From: Olleya sp. YS
GTDB taxonomy: Bacteria; Bacteroidota; Bacteroidia; Flavobacteriales; Flavobacteriaceae
Assembly (NCBI RefSeq): GCF_029760915.1
Contig: NZ_CP121685.1
Span: 1,090,001 to 1,154,000, forward strand
Length of the DNA: 64,000 nucleotides
Direction: 5' to 3'
The notes under the pieces were generated by a model. That model was not told the DNA's origin, did no database searches, and was given only the letters and a program-made list of their open reading frames with translations. The translations under genes and the position numbers were made by a program. This document shows, in pieces, positions 34,933 to 42,859 of the stretch (positions are counted from its first letter, which is position 1; every line of letters starts with the position of its first letter).

Positions 34933-37900
34933 ATGAGTACAAAAATTAAACAGAATCTATTTAGATTCGTCACTTTACGTAACCCACAATTAATTGATGA
35001 AAAACAAAACCATAAGGGATTTGTGTTTCATCCAGACGAAAATTCAAGTCTTTTTTTTCAAGCTATTGATGGTGTAAAAGAAGATGAAAAAAATCAAGTT
35101 TTAGAAAGTGTTAGTAGAGAATTTAACGGTTTTAAAACCAGAAAAGAGGTTAAAGAGATTAACCAAAAATTATATGTTTTCTCTTCTTGGTTAATGCGTA
35201 ACAAAAACCACTTAACGTTTCAGTCTATTAAAGAAAATGCTAATGGTGTTTTACCATTAAACAAAGAAAAAAAAGAAGATCTTTTAATTTGGGATAATTT
35301 AATAAACCAAACCATTACCAAGCAATCTGTATATGTTAGAGAGGCATTAATACAGGTGTTAATAGCTAATCAGTTTTTAAACGCGTTCATCAAATTTTCT
35401 GAAGGGTTAGAAGGCGATATTGTCTTTACAGAAGATCAAGACCAAGACTTTGTAAGACGCGCTAATGCTAGTGTTGTATTATCTAAAGCATTATTTACAA
35501 GTGCTACAGTTACAGAAGCACCAAAAACAGTTTCTTCAGCAGCTTTAAAAAGCTTAGAAAACACTAATGATGTCGCTATTGCTAAATATCAAAACGGTAA
35601 TTATAAAGTGTTAATTGAAGCGTTAAAACCAATAGAAGTTAAATACAACAAAGAACAACAAAAAGCTTACAAAACTGCTTTAAATGAGCATAATAAGGTT
35701 GTAGAGCAATTAATAGCAGAAGCAGAGCCAGTTATTACAGAGGAAACAGATCCTAAAACAGGAGAAACAGTTAGGGTAACCACTTATCCTGATTTGAAAC
35801 TTCCAAAATTCGAGTTTAGTAAAGTAGAAGCTATAACAACAAGTTATTTAGAAGGTAAATTATCGGATACGTCTTTGTTACTTTTTAATACAGAGCAGTT
35901 AGATGTTTATGACTCTTTTGAAGAAGTAAACCAAGCCTTAAAAGCTAAGATAAAAGCAAATAATCAAATTATTTTTAGTAAATCCTCTAAGCAGTCAAAA
36001 CAAGTAAAAATAGGAGGTGTAGTAACACAAATTAATAGTAAAGTTCCTCTATTAGACTATAATATTCCGCCTTTAATGGAATTACATCCTAGTGGTTCGG
36101 TAAGTACGTTTATGGTGTTTTATAATGTGGTAGAACCAGCACAAATTGCTAGTATTAACTACACTATAAACTTCCCAGACGGAACAACAGATACAGACAC
36201 AGGATTTAGTATTGTGCCAACATCAAATAATATGGTAAGGCTTTTCCCTAACGGAACAACGTATCCTTCTGGAGTAGAAAATTATACCATTACTGGAGAG
36301 ATTACATTACAATCTGGCGAAAAATACAGCTTTACACAAGTTGTAAACTTAAAGTCTAGATTTAACATGGGCAACTTCCAATTGGTGGGTTCAGGCACTC
36401 AAACCTCAGATGATAATCGTATTTACGGAGTCACTAATTTAGGTATTGCAGATTTTAGACGTGTCGAGCAAGAAGTGTGTTGTTATGTACCTGGAGAAGT
36501 GTCGCATATAGAAAATGTGATGGCTCGAGAATATAAAGAGCGTGCAACAAGAAGCCTAACAAGTTCTGAAATTACAACAGAACGTACAGACGAAAAAGAG
36601 AGAGAAAACTTAACAGATACCACGACTACAGATCGTAACGAAATGCAAAGCGAAGTCGCTTCTGTCCTTAACGAAGACCAAGCACAAGCTTATGGCGCAA
36701 GTGCTTCTGTACATGGAGGAACTGGAGATTGGGGATTCAATGCTGGAGGTTATGCAGATTTCTCATCATCAAACTCAACTTCAAATTCTAATAGTCAAGC
36801 GTTAACACACGCACAAGAAATTACAGAGCGTGCAATGGAGCGTATTGTGTCTAAAACACAAACCAAACGTACGTCGCGAATTTTAAAAGAGTTTGAAGAA
36901 AACAACAAACATGGTTTTGATAATACAAAAGGAGCAGAACATGTTACTGGAGTATATCGTTGGGTTGATAAGATTTATAAAAATAAATTAATCAATTACG
37001 GTAAGCGTTTAATGTATGAGTTTGCAATACCAGAGCCAGCACGGTTTTTAAAAGACGCCATTTGGAAAAATATAGAGAATGACCAAGAGGTCGATTCAGT
37101 TATAGTTTTACCAGAGCAGCCAATCCATCCAAGTGATTTAGGTGTAGGGATTTCAAGCTCTTCAGATTTAACCGAAGATAATTATCAATTTTATGCATCA
37201 GAATATAATGCTGAGGTTGATGCTCCTCCACTTACAACTCAAACCATTGGTTGGGAGCATGCCTTTTCTGTTCAAGACAAAAGTAGTATGGCAAGAAGTA
37301 ACTCTACATCATTAGATATACCTAAAGGTTACTATACAACTAAATGGGGTTTTGCCCAAACTGGGAAGCAATACAGTAGCGCAAATTGGGGAATATCAGT
37401 AGGAAATGATCATCATGTAGGTGTTGCACACTTTGAAAAACAAATTGAAAGAGATATAGATTCATTTACTGAAAAACTTCCAATATCAATTTATACAGAT
37501 AGATATTGGGGAGGAACAGTAACCGTTACTGTTAACCTAGAACGTTCTGACGAACTACTTCAACAATGGAAAAACGAAACCTATAATGCAATTATAAATG
37601 CATATAACGACCGTTTAAGAGAGTACAACGATGCTATGGTAGCCAACGAAGTACAACCAACAGACGATAAGTATAAGTTAACGTTTAACCCATTACACAA
37701 CCGTAGCTTAGAGAAAAAAGAAATTAAGCGAATTGCTACAGAATTATTGATAGAGCAATCTAAAGTCTCTAAAAATAATTACAATAGCGATGAGGTTGCT
37801 AAAGTTTCTAAAAACGAAATGTTTGAAAACCATGCAGCAACTGTTAAATTCTTTGAGCAAGCATTTGATTGGGAGATTATGGCATACACATTCTATCCAT

Positions 37901-38385
37901 ACTTTTACGCAGATGAAAGCGATTGGAAAGACCTGTTCCAGCAGCAAGATGCAGCAGATCCATTGTTTCAAGCCTTTTTACAATCTGGTATGGCAAGAAC
38001 CGTTGTGCCTGTTAGACCAGGATTTGAAGACGCAGTAAATTGGTACATGACAACTGGCGAGATCTGGAACGGACAAGGACTAGTGGTTGATCAAGATGAC
38101 GATTTATACGTGTCTATTGCAGAAGAAATGCAAACTATAGAAGGTGAGGTAGAAGGTACTTGGGAGACACGTCTACCAACAAACCTAACAGTACTTCAAG
38201 CAGGATCTATAGGTCTTAATGTAGAGGGCTTACCATGTAATACAGATTGTAACGACTTTAGGTTGTTTGATTCTGATGGTGAAGAAATCTTGGATGAGAA
38301 TAACCAGTCTTTTACTAACCCAATAGAGCAAACCAATGCACTATTAGGTGTAACAGAACCAGAAACCACTACTGAAACTAGATAA
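34933..38385 (+). CDS. Large 1150-residue protein of unknown function in a repressor-controlled unit
   Basis: No signal peptide, membrane segment or known enzyme motif is seen. The first 250 residues are helical and charged. About 385-490 is beta-rich, with an Ig-like stretch (PLMELHPSGSVSTFMVFYNV). Around 505-530 lies a distinctive RRVEQEVCCYVPGEVSHIEN segment with C516-C517. A Thr/Glu-rich helix and a Ser/Asn/Gly-rich patch (about 592-625) follow. A long helical block with HGFDNTKGAEHVTGVYRWVDK and a C-terminal globular region end it. The look, cytoplasmic and multi-domain, fits a protein that leaves the cell by lysis or is loaded into a particle. I do not recognise a characterised family and do not assign a function. 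Confidence 0.75.
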   Translation: MSTKIKQNLFRFVTLRNPQLIDEKQNHKGFVFHPDENSSLFFQAIDGVKEDEKNQVLESVSREFNGFKTRKEVKEINQKLYVFSSWLMRNKNHLTFQSIKENANGVLPLNKEKKEDLLIWDNLINQTITKQSVYVREALIQVLIANQFLNAFIKFSEGLEGDIVFTEDQDQDFVRRANASVVLSKALFTSATVTEAPKTVSSAALKSLENTNDVAIAKYQNGNYKVLIEALKPIEVKYNKEQQKAYKTALNEHNKVVEQLIAEAEPVITEETDPKTGETVRVTTYPDLKLPKFEFSKVEAITTSYLEGKLSDTSLLLFNTEQLDVYDSFEEVNQALKAKIKANNQIIFSKSSKQSKQVKIGGVVTQINSKVPLLDYNIPPLMELHPSGSVSTFMVFYNVVEPAQIASINYTINFPDGTTDTDTGFSIVPTSNNMVRLFPNGTTYPSGVENYTITGEITLQSGEKYSFTQVVNLKSRFNMGNFQLVGSGTQTSDDNRIYGVTNLGIADFRRVEQEVCCYVPGEVSHIENVMAREYKERATRSLTSSEITTERTDEKERENLTDTTTTDRNEMQSEVASVLNEDQAQAYGASASVHGGTGDWGFNAGGYADFSSSNSTSNSNSQALTHAQEITERAMERIVSKTQTKRTSRILKEFEENNKHGFDNTKGAEHVTGVYRWVDKIYKNKLINYGKRLMYEFAIPEPARFLKDAIWKNIENDQEVDSVIVLPEQPIHPSDLGVGISSSSDLTEDNYQFYASEYNAEVDAPPLTTQTIGWEHAFSVQDKSSMARSNSTSLDIPKGYYTTKWGFAQTGKQYSSANWGISVGNDHHVGVAHFEKQIERDIDSFTEKLPISIYTDRYWGGTVTVTVNLERSDELLQQWKNETYNAIINAYNDRLREYNDAMVANEVQPTDDKYKLTFNPLHNRSLEKKEIKRIATELLIEQSKVSKNNYNSDEVAKVSKNEMFENHAATVKFFEQAFDWEIMAYTFYPYFYADESDWKDLFQQQDAADPLFQAFLQSGMARTVVPVRPGFEDAVNWYMTTGEIWNGQGLVVDQDDDLYVSIAEEMQTIEGEVEGTWETRLPTNLTVLQAGSIGLNVEGLPCNTDCNDFRLFDSDGEEILDENNQSFTNPIEQTNALLGVTEPETTTETR

Positions 38386-38426
38386 TGTTTAGTGTTGTCC
38401 TTTTTTAAGGACTAGCAATTAATCCG

Positions 38427-38544
38427 CCTTACCTGTCATTACGAGGAGAGCAACGACGCGGTAATCTCATAATAGATATTATCAGTAAAAGCTAACCTCA
38501 ATTATTTCTCTTAGGTTAATAATCCTAAGAGAAACCAGGTAAGG
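38427..38544. repeat. Palindrome-bounded intergenic element with an internal strong hairpin
   Basis: CCTTACCTG (38427-38435) and CAGGTAAGG (38536-38544) bound the element. Inside are GTCATTACGAGGAG...GGTAATCTC (38435-38468), resembling a widespread bacterial intergenic repeat. A perfect 11-bp hairpin TTTCTCTTAGG/CCTAAGAGAAA (38505-38534) also lies inside. It lies between the 1150-residue gene and the toxin gene and could tune read-through between them. Confidence 0.6.
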
Positions 38545-38594
38545 TGTGTTTAATTGTAAACTAAACTAATGTTTAACAATTAAAAACAAAAACA

Positions 38595-40856
38595 ATGAGT
38601 AATACATTTCAATTTGCAGAACGGTTGGGATTTGAACCGCCTTTTGAGTTTTCAGATAGTACGATTAAAAGTATTTATAGAACAGGAGTAATTAAGTGGG
38701 ATGTTTTAATAAAAGCCCTTAATGGAGACCCTTTTACTTTGAGACCTTTTTTTGGAGGACAAGAGTCTAACGTTTCAATAAGCAATAAAAGCTTAGAAGA
38801 CTATCTATTATTTAGCTCAAAAAACAGACTTAAAAATATTTTTATTAATGACAGTGTAGATAAAGCCTATAAATCTGGAGAAAAAGAATATTTTTTTAAA
38901 ACATTAATTTCTTCTCAATCTAATAAAATAATTAATAAGAAAAATGCTGGATATAGCTATAATATAGCTTTAGAAAATAATAGTTTTCAAAGATATCGTG
39001 TGCTTTTTCCTTTTAATGGAAGAAAAACTGAAGATACTTTACCAGATAGATATGCAATTAGTATAGAAACTGATAATTATGACGAGTTAGATGTTTTATT
39101 AAAAGACCTAAAGTTAAAATATAGTGATAAGAAAAAAGAAGAAATAAAAAAATCGTTCAATTCTTATTTTAAAGGAGCTAATGGACATCCTAATATAATA
39201 GATGGAATATATAGATTAGCTCCAAAATTTGTTATTGAAAGTAGAGGAATAGAACAATTAACAAACGATTTGTTTCTTCTCCTATCTATTCCTGTAGATG
39301 AAAACGGAACTAACGAAGAATTTGTCGTTTTGGAGATAATAAAAGCGTTATTAAAAATAACAAAAACAAATGATGAGTTTTTAGAACTTTTTCTCAAATA
39401 TTTTAACGATGAACATTCTCTATTAAGTCTAATAACATTTAGACTAGATGGGCAGAATTTTAAAGAGTTTGTAACTATTATGCATAATGCTTGGAAAGAC
39501 TCAAGCTATGCAGAAATAGATCCTTTAGAAAACAAGAAAGTTAAAATTACAGAAAAAAGCCCTCCTCTATTAAGTTATAATTCCAAGAATGTTATAGGGT
39601 TTCATACAGACAATGCTCAAATTAATTGGAAAAAGTCTATTAATGAGGTTGATATAGATTTAACCCTAGGTACTGGCTTGTTTGAAACCATACACTTAAA
39701 AAATTCATATAAGAGAGAAATAAAAGACACTTTTAATTACAAGTATCACCCATTTTCTCCTATTGTTATAGTAAATGCAGATAATTCGGAATTTATTTTT
39801 GAGGATAATACTCAAAAAGATCTTGGTTTTACAAAAATGCCAGTCTTTGTACTTTGCGCAGAAGACGAAACCGCTTTTTGGAAAAACGTTATAACAGCAA
39901 CAGAATATGCGGTAGATATTGCAACAACATTTTCTGGAGTAGGTAATATTTTAAAAGTTGGTAGATTAGCTAAAATATTAAAAGCAGGTCACAAACTTAT
40001 AGGCAAAACTAAAACAGCCACAAAAGCCATAAAAATAACAAAAACAGTTGCAGGAATAGTAGAGGTAACAAGTGGTGTTGGTAATGCTTTATTAAAATTG
40101 GCAGGAAAAAACGACACGCCTTTTGGCAGGGCAATAACTAAGTATTTATTTTATTTAGAAATGCTATCTTTAAGCGGAGAATTATCTGTAGCGCTACATG
40201 TAGCCTTAAAGAAAAGTGCAAATGACATTATTGGCTCGTCAAAAAACAGAGCAAAACTAAAAACAGAGCTAGATGGTATAAAAATTGATGATGGTAATGT
40301 AACTAGAAAATTATCTGATACAGAAATTGATGAGGTTGTTGAGCATTTAGAGGAAACTGCAGGAATGACTTTAAGAATAAGTAAGGCAAAGAATGCAGAT
40401 GAATTTCTTGAAAGCGCAAAAAGATTATCTAAATTAAAGCCAGAAGAGGCATTAGGCAATTTGGGTGAAGCACTGCAGCATTTTAACCACTTTGTAAAAG
40501 ACGGTAAAGTAGTAAGGGTTTCTATGGATAATTGTGTTAATGTCGTTGAACAAGTAGAACATTTTTTAAGGACAGGAAAAATTATAAAGGCACTACCTTC
40601 TGAAGCTCAAGCCATTTCTAAACTAGAAAATATATTTGGAGATATATTTTTAACATATAAATTACCTTCGCTTAAAAAAGTTATGAAAGAAGGAGACCGA
40701 GGAATTATTTATGGAGATAGAGGTTTTCCAAAGACAGGCCATGTTTTTAATGTTATAAAAAAAGATGGAGAATTATTTTATGTAGATGGACAAAATGGAT
40801 TAAAAGCAAATCTTCAAGATGGTTTCACATCTTTTAAATATTTAAAAACAAATTAA
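38595..40856 (+). CDS. Polymorphic-toxin-like protein with papain-like (Tox-PL) C-terminal domain
   Basis: A 753-residue protein without a signal peptide. Residues 1-430 are an unfamiliar N-terminal region. About 435-545 is a hydrophobic pre-toxin region (DIATTFSGVGNILKVGRLAK, then VEVTSGVGNALLKLAGK) that I recall from Bacteroidota polymorphic toxins. The last 110 residues show a papain-like deamidase/protease pattern: C647 in MDNCVNVVE, H716 in TGHVFNVI and D731 in YVDGQNG, as in Tox-PL (PF15644). The target would be glutamines or peptide bonds of host proteins. The gene behind it looks like its immunity gene. It probably shares the transcript of the 1150-residue gene. Confidence 0.78.
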   Translation: MSNTFQFAERLGFEPPFEFSDSTIKSIYRTGVIKWDVLIKALNGDPFTLRPFFGGQESNVSISNKSLEDYLLFSSKNRLKNIFINDSVDKAYKSGEKEYFFKTLISSQSNKIINKKNAGYSYNIALENNSFQRYRVLFPFNGRKTEDTLPDRYAISIETDNYDELDVLLKDLKLKYSDKKKEEIKKSFNSYFKGANGHPNIIDGIYRLAPKFVIESRGIEQLTNDLFLLLSIPVDENGTNEEFVVLEIIKALLKITKTNDEFLELFLKYFNDEHSLLSLITFRLDGQNFKEFVTIMHNAWKDSSYAEIDPLENKKVKITEKSPPLLSYNSKNVIGFHTDNAQINWKKSINEVDIDLTLGTGLFETIHLKNSYKREIKDTFNYKYHPFSPIVIVNADNSEFIFEDNTQKDLGFTKMPVFVLCAEDETAFWKNVITATEYAVDIATTFSGVGNILKVGRLAKILKAGHKLIGKTKTATKAIKITKTVAGIVEVTSGVGNALLKLAGKNDTPFGRAITKYLFYLEMLSLSGELSVALHVALKKSANDIIGSSKNRAKLKTELDGIKIDDGNVTRKLSDTEIDEVVEHLEETAGMTLRISKAKNADEFLESAKRLSKLKPEEALGNLGEALQHFNHFVKDGKVVRVSMDNCVNVVEQVEHFLRTGKIIKALPSEAQAISKLENIFGDIFLTYKLPSLKKVMKEGDRGIIYGDRGFPKTGHVFNVIKKDGELFYVDGQNGLKANLQDGFTSFKYLKTN

Positions 40857-40867
40857 ATTATACTATT

Positions 40868-41197
40868 ATGTTAACAGAACAAGAATTATTAGAAATAGCA
40901 AATAAATATATCTCTTATAAAAATGAGAAATCTGAAATTGAATTTATGATATTGGATGAGTTTACTTTAAAAAAGTCATACGGTTATATATTCTTTTATA
41001 CAAGTAAGAAGTATTACGAAACAAAAGACTTTAAGTATGCTATTGCAGGAAATGGTCCATTTTTAGTAGAAAACAAAGAAGGCTTGGTTTATAAATTTGG
41101 TACAGCACGAGATACAGAGTATTATATCAAAGAATACGAAGCTGGAACATGGGTTCCTGCTTCAGATGGTATTTGGAGGTCAGATAATGAGCAATAA
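40868..41197 (+). CDS. Probable immunity protein (YrhB/Imm35-like)
   Basis: A 109-residue acidic cytoplasmic protein starting 11 bp after the toxin gene. The segments YGYIFFYTSKKYYETKD, YAIAGNGPFLVENKEG and FGTARDTEYYIKEYE match the YrhB/Imm35 immunity fold as I remember it, a family linked to papain-like toxins. It should bind the toxin's C-terminal domain and keep the producer alive. The family call is from memory and the pairing is inferred from position and size. Confidence 0.7.
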   Translation: MLTEQELLEIANKYISYKNEKSEIEFMILDEFTLKKSYGYIFFYTSKKYYETKDFKYAIAGNGPFLVENKEGLVYKFGTARDTEYYIKEYEAGTWVPASDGIWRSDNEQ

Positions 41198-41232
41198 ATA
41201 TTTAAAAAGAGAAAGCTTTTCTCCAATCAGCG

Positions 41233-41247
41233 CTCGTCTGTGACGAG
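41233..41247. repeat. Short palindrome CTCGTC-tgt-GACGAG
   Basis: A 6-bp perfect stem with a three-base loop directly behind the immunity gene. It may be a remnant of an intergenic repeat or a pause hairpin before the terminator at 41274. Confidence 0.4.
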
Positions 41248-41273
41248 TGACGATAACAGTAAGCAAAACAACC

Positions 41274-41303
41274 AAAAGCTACAGTGTAATAACTGTAGCT
41301 TTT
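41274..41303 (+). terminator. Terminator of the toxin-immunity unit
   Basis: AAAAGCTACAGT (41274-41285) and ACTGTAGCTTTT (41292-41303) form a perfect 12-bp stem with a six-base loop. It separates the first operon from promoter B. Confidence 0.88.
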
Positions 41304-41335
41304 GTATTTTAGGCATTCTACGTATTTAAAACAAA

Positions 41336-41400
41336 TTACAAAATTTAACATATTTATTGTGTAAAATGTTTGCTATTTGTTTGTAATATGTTTATATTTG
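41336..41400 (+). promoter_or_regulatory. Operator-promoter B, upstream of the lysis cassette
   Basis: TTACAAAATTTA is at 41336-41347 (identical to A), TGTAAAATGTTTG at 41360-41372 (identical 13-mer to A) and TTTGTAATATGTT at 41380-41392 (one difference from A). TTTG at 41369-41372, a 20-nt spacer and TATATTTG at 41393-41400 complete the promoter, with exactly the same spacer length as A. This is the strongest evidence that the lysis cassette and the 1150-residue gene share a regulator. Confidence 0.82.
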
Positions 41401-41662
41401 TATTCGCTTTTCTAACAACGTTTACCGTTTGTTACATTCAATTCGTGTTAAGTAGAAATCCAAAAACCTAGGTTAATCCTATTCTGGTTAAGAATCATCC
41501 CGAAACGTCGGGACTAAAGTAATCTTTGGTCGAGATTTAGTCTGCTTAAAATAAAAAATTACACATATGTGTAAAACTTATCAAATACTAGCTTCGCGTT
41601 AATTTTAAAAAGCTTCCGTTTGATATAACAATTTCATATTAACTTTTTTAAAACTTAAAGCT
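41401..41662. other. Long leader of the lysis cassette
   Basis: About 260 nt between promoter B and the ATG at 41663, with no reading frame. It holds CGCTTTTCTAAC (41405-41416), the reverse complement of a word in the leader of unit A. It also has the hairpin CCCGA-aacg-TCGGG (41499-41512) and the perfect 16-bp palindrome TTACACATATGTGTAA (41559-41574), a possible extra operator. Both regulated genes have leaders of similar length. Confidence 0.5.
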
Positions 41663-42097
41663 ATGAGCATAATAAGCAAAGCGCTGTCTGAGTATGGCGT
41701 AAAAGAAGTGATAGGTGCAAAAGACAACCAACGTATTATAAAATACTTTGATCAAATAGGTTTTAATGGCTCAAAGCTTAAAGACGAGACTGCTTGGTGC
41801 AGTGCGTTTGCAAATTGGGTAGCCAAAACAGCAGGTTATGAGTATTCTGGCAAATTAACCGCTAGAAGCTGGCTAACAGTTGGAGAATCTACAAATCAAC
41901 CAAGTGTTGGAGATATTGTGGTGTTGTGGAGAGAAAACCCAAAAAGCTGGAAAGGTCACGTTGGTTTTTTTGTTAAACAAACCAAGTCTTATGTATATAT
42001 CCTAGGAGGCAATCAACGCAACATGGTGTGCATAAAAGCCTATCCTAAAAGTCGTGTGTTAGACTATAAAAAACTCAAAAAAATAAATAGTAACTAG
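41663..42097 (+). CDS. TIGR02594-like endolysin/amidase (CHAP-type cysteine peptidase)
   Basis: A 144-residue small peptidoglycan hydrolase of the phage-type TIGR02594 family. C46 is in DETAWCSAFANWVAKTAG, H99 in WKGHVGFFV and a polar residue near N117 in ILGGNQRNM, matching the Cys-His-Asn arrangement of NlpC/CHAP peptidases. It cuts cell-wall peptides or amide bonds. There is no signal peptide, so it would need the holin that follows to reach the wall. It is the first gene of the lysis cassette. Confidence 0.85.
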   Translation: MSIISKALSEYGVKEVIGAKDNQRIIKYFDQIGFNGSKLKDETAWCSAFANWVAKTAGYEYSGKLTARSWLTVGESTNQPSVGDIVVLWRENPKSWKGHVGFFVKQTKSYVYILGGNQRNMVCIKAYPKSRVLDYKKLKKINSN

Positions 42098-42226
42098 AGG
42101 TAATCATTATCGTTTAGACTTTGTCACGCTGAGATAGCCTGTGCTGAGCGCAGTCGAAGTATCGAAGCGTAATCTTAAAATGTTATAAACACAATTTAAT
42201 AAATCTATTATGATAAAAGTTACCTC
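42097..42226. repeat. Palindrome-bounded intergenic element in the lysis cassette
   Basis: GAGGTAATCATTATC (42097-42111) and GATAAAAGTTACCTC (42212-42226) match at 12 of 15 positions as an inverted repeat. They enclose the repeat TGCTGAGCGCAGTCGAAG and flanking sequence (42123-42174). The same word family appears again near 60241. Its position between endolysin and holin resembles the element at 38427. Confidence 0.6.
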
Positions 42227-42244
42227 ATAAAAACAACAAATAAC

Positions 42245-42673
42245 ATGGACAAAATCGTTAAATACATTTTTTGGTTATTAACGTTATTGTCTCCTGTAAA
42301 TGGTGTCATGGTCACTATGGTATTTTTAATTGTGGTCGATTTTATTACAGGATCTTACGCCTCATTAAAAAATCATGTGCCTATAAGAAGTTCTAGAATT
42401 GGTCATACCATTTCAAAGTTTTTTATATACAACCTGGTCATATTAGCAGCATTCTTTTTAGAAAAACACATCGTTAACGAAGTGCCTTTTTTAAAGATTA
42501 TTGCAGGTTTTATAGCCATAACCGAAATAAAATCCATTCTGGAAAACTTTAATAACATCTATGGTGTAAACCCTTTTAAAGCCTTAATCAACTTGATTAA
42601 GTTAACACCTTTAAAAGAAACCTTAGAGTCACTTACAGAAGACAAAAACGCGTCTAAAGACGCTAAAAAGTAA
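42245..42673 (+). CDS. Phage-type holin (holin_4/TcdE-like)
   Basis: A 142-residue membrane protein with a hydrophobic first third (about 5-37). It contains VMVTMVFLIVVDFITGSYAS and the family motif IRSSRIGHTISKFFIYNLVI, then a further helix near 81-100 and a polar tail rich in Lys/Asp. The Holin_4 family includes TcdE and UtxA, which release endolysin or toxins from cells. Its place between an endolysin and a membrane-anchored protein supports lysis-release. Confidence 0.85.
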   Translation: MDKIVKYIFWLLTLLSPVNGVMVTMVFLIVVDFITGSYASLKNHVPIRSSRIGHTISKFFIYNLVILAAFFLEKHIVNEVPFLKIIAGFIAITEIKSILENFNNIYGVNPFKALINLIKLTPLKETLESLTEDKNASKDAKK

Positions 42674-42716
42674 TCTTCTTGTCATTTCTGCGACAGCAGG
42701 AATCTAAACCATTTTT

Positions 42717-42759
42717 AAAAGCCTAATTCCTTCCTGCTAACAACAGGAAGCAGGCTTTT
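42717..42759 (+). repeat. Strong imperfect hairpin after the holin gene
   Basis: AAAAGCCT/AGGCTTTT as the outer stem and CTTCCTG/CAGGAAG as the inner stem (42717-42759), with an AATTC bulge, lie 43 bp behind the holin stop. It could be a terminator or an attenuator. GTCATTTCTGCGACAGCAGG just before it resembles another known intergenic repeat. Confidence 0.55.
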
Positions 42760-42782
42760 ATTTTCAAAAAAACAATACATAA

Positions 42783-42826
42783 CGTCACTTCGAGTGATTT
42801 CGAGGTACTAGAAATTGTATCGAGAA
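42783..42826 (-). repeat. Half-copy of the palindromic repeat family
   Basis: CGTCACTTCGAGTGA (42783-42797) and TTGTATCGAGAA (42815-42826) match the left half of the element at 30244-30289. It lies in the space between holin and the following gene. Confidence 0.65.
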
Positions 42827-42859
42827 GCCACAAAAATTGATCATAAAACACACAAAACA

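Noticed and set aside
41499-41512. CCCGA-aacg-TCGGG hairpin as a terminator of an early transcript
   Set aside because: There is no T tract behind it. It looks like a common intergenic repeat remnant, so it is noted only within the leader.
42815-42859. Upstream extension of the spanin-position gene starting with TTG
   Set aside because: It lies inside a palindromic repeat, and the ATG at 42860 gives a proper membrane-anchor N-terminus.
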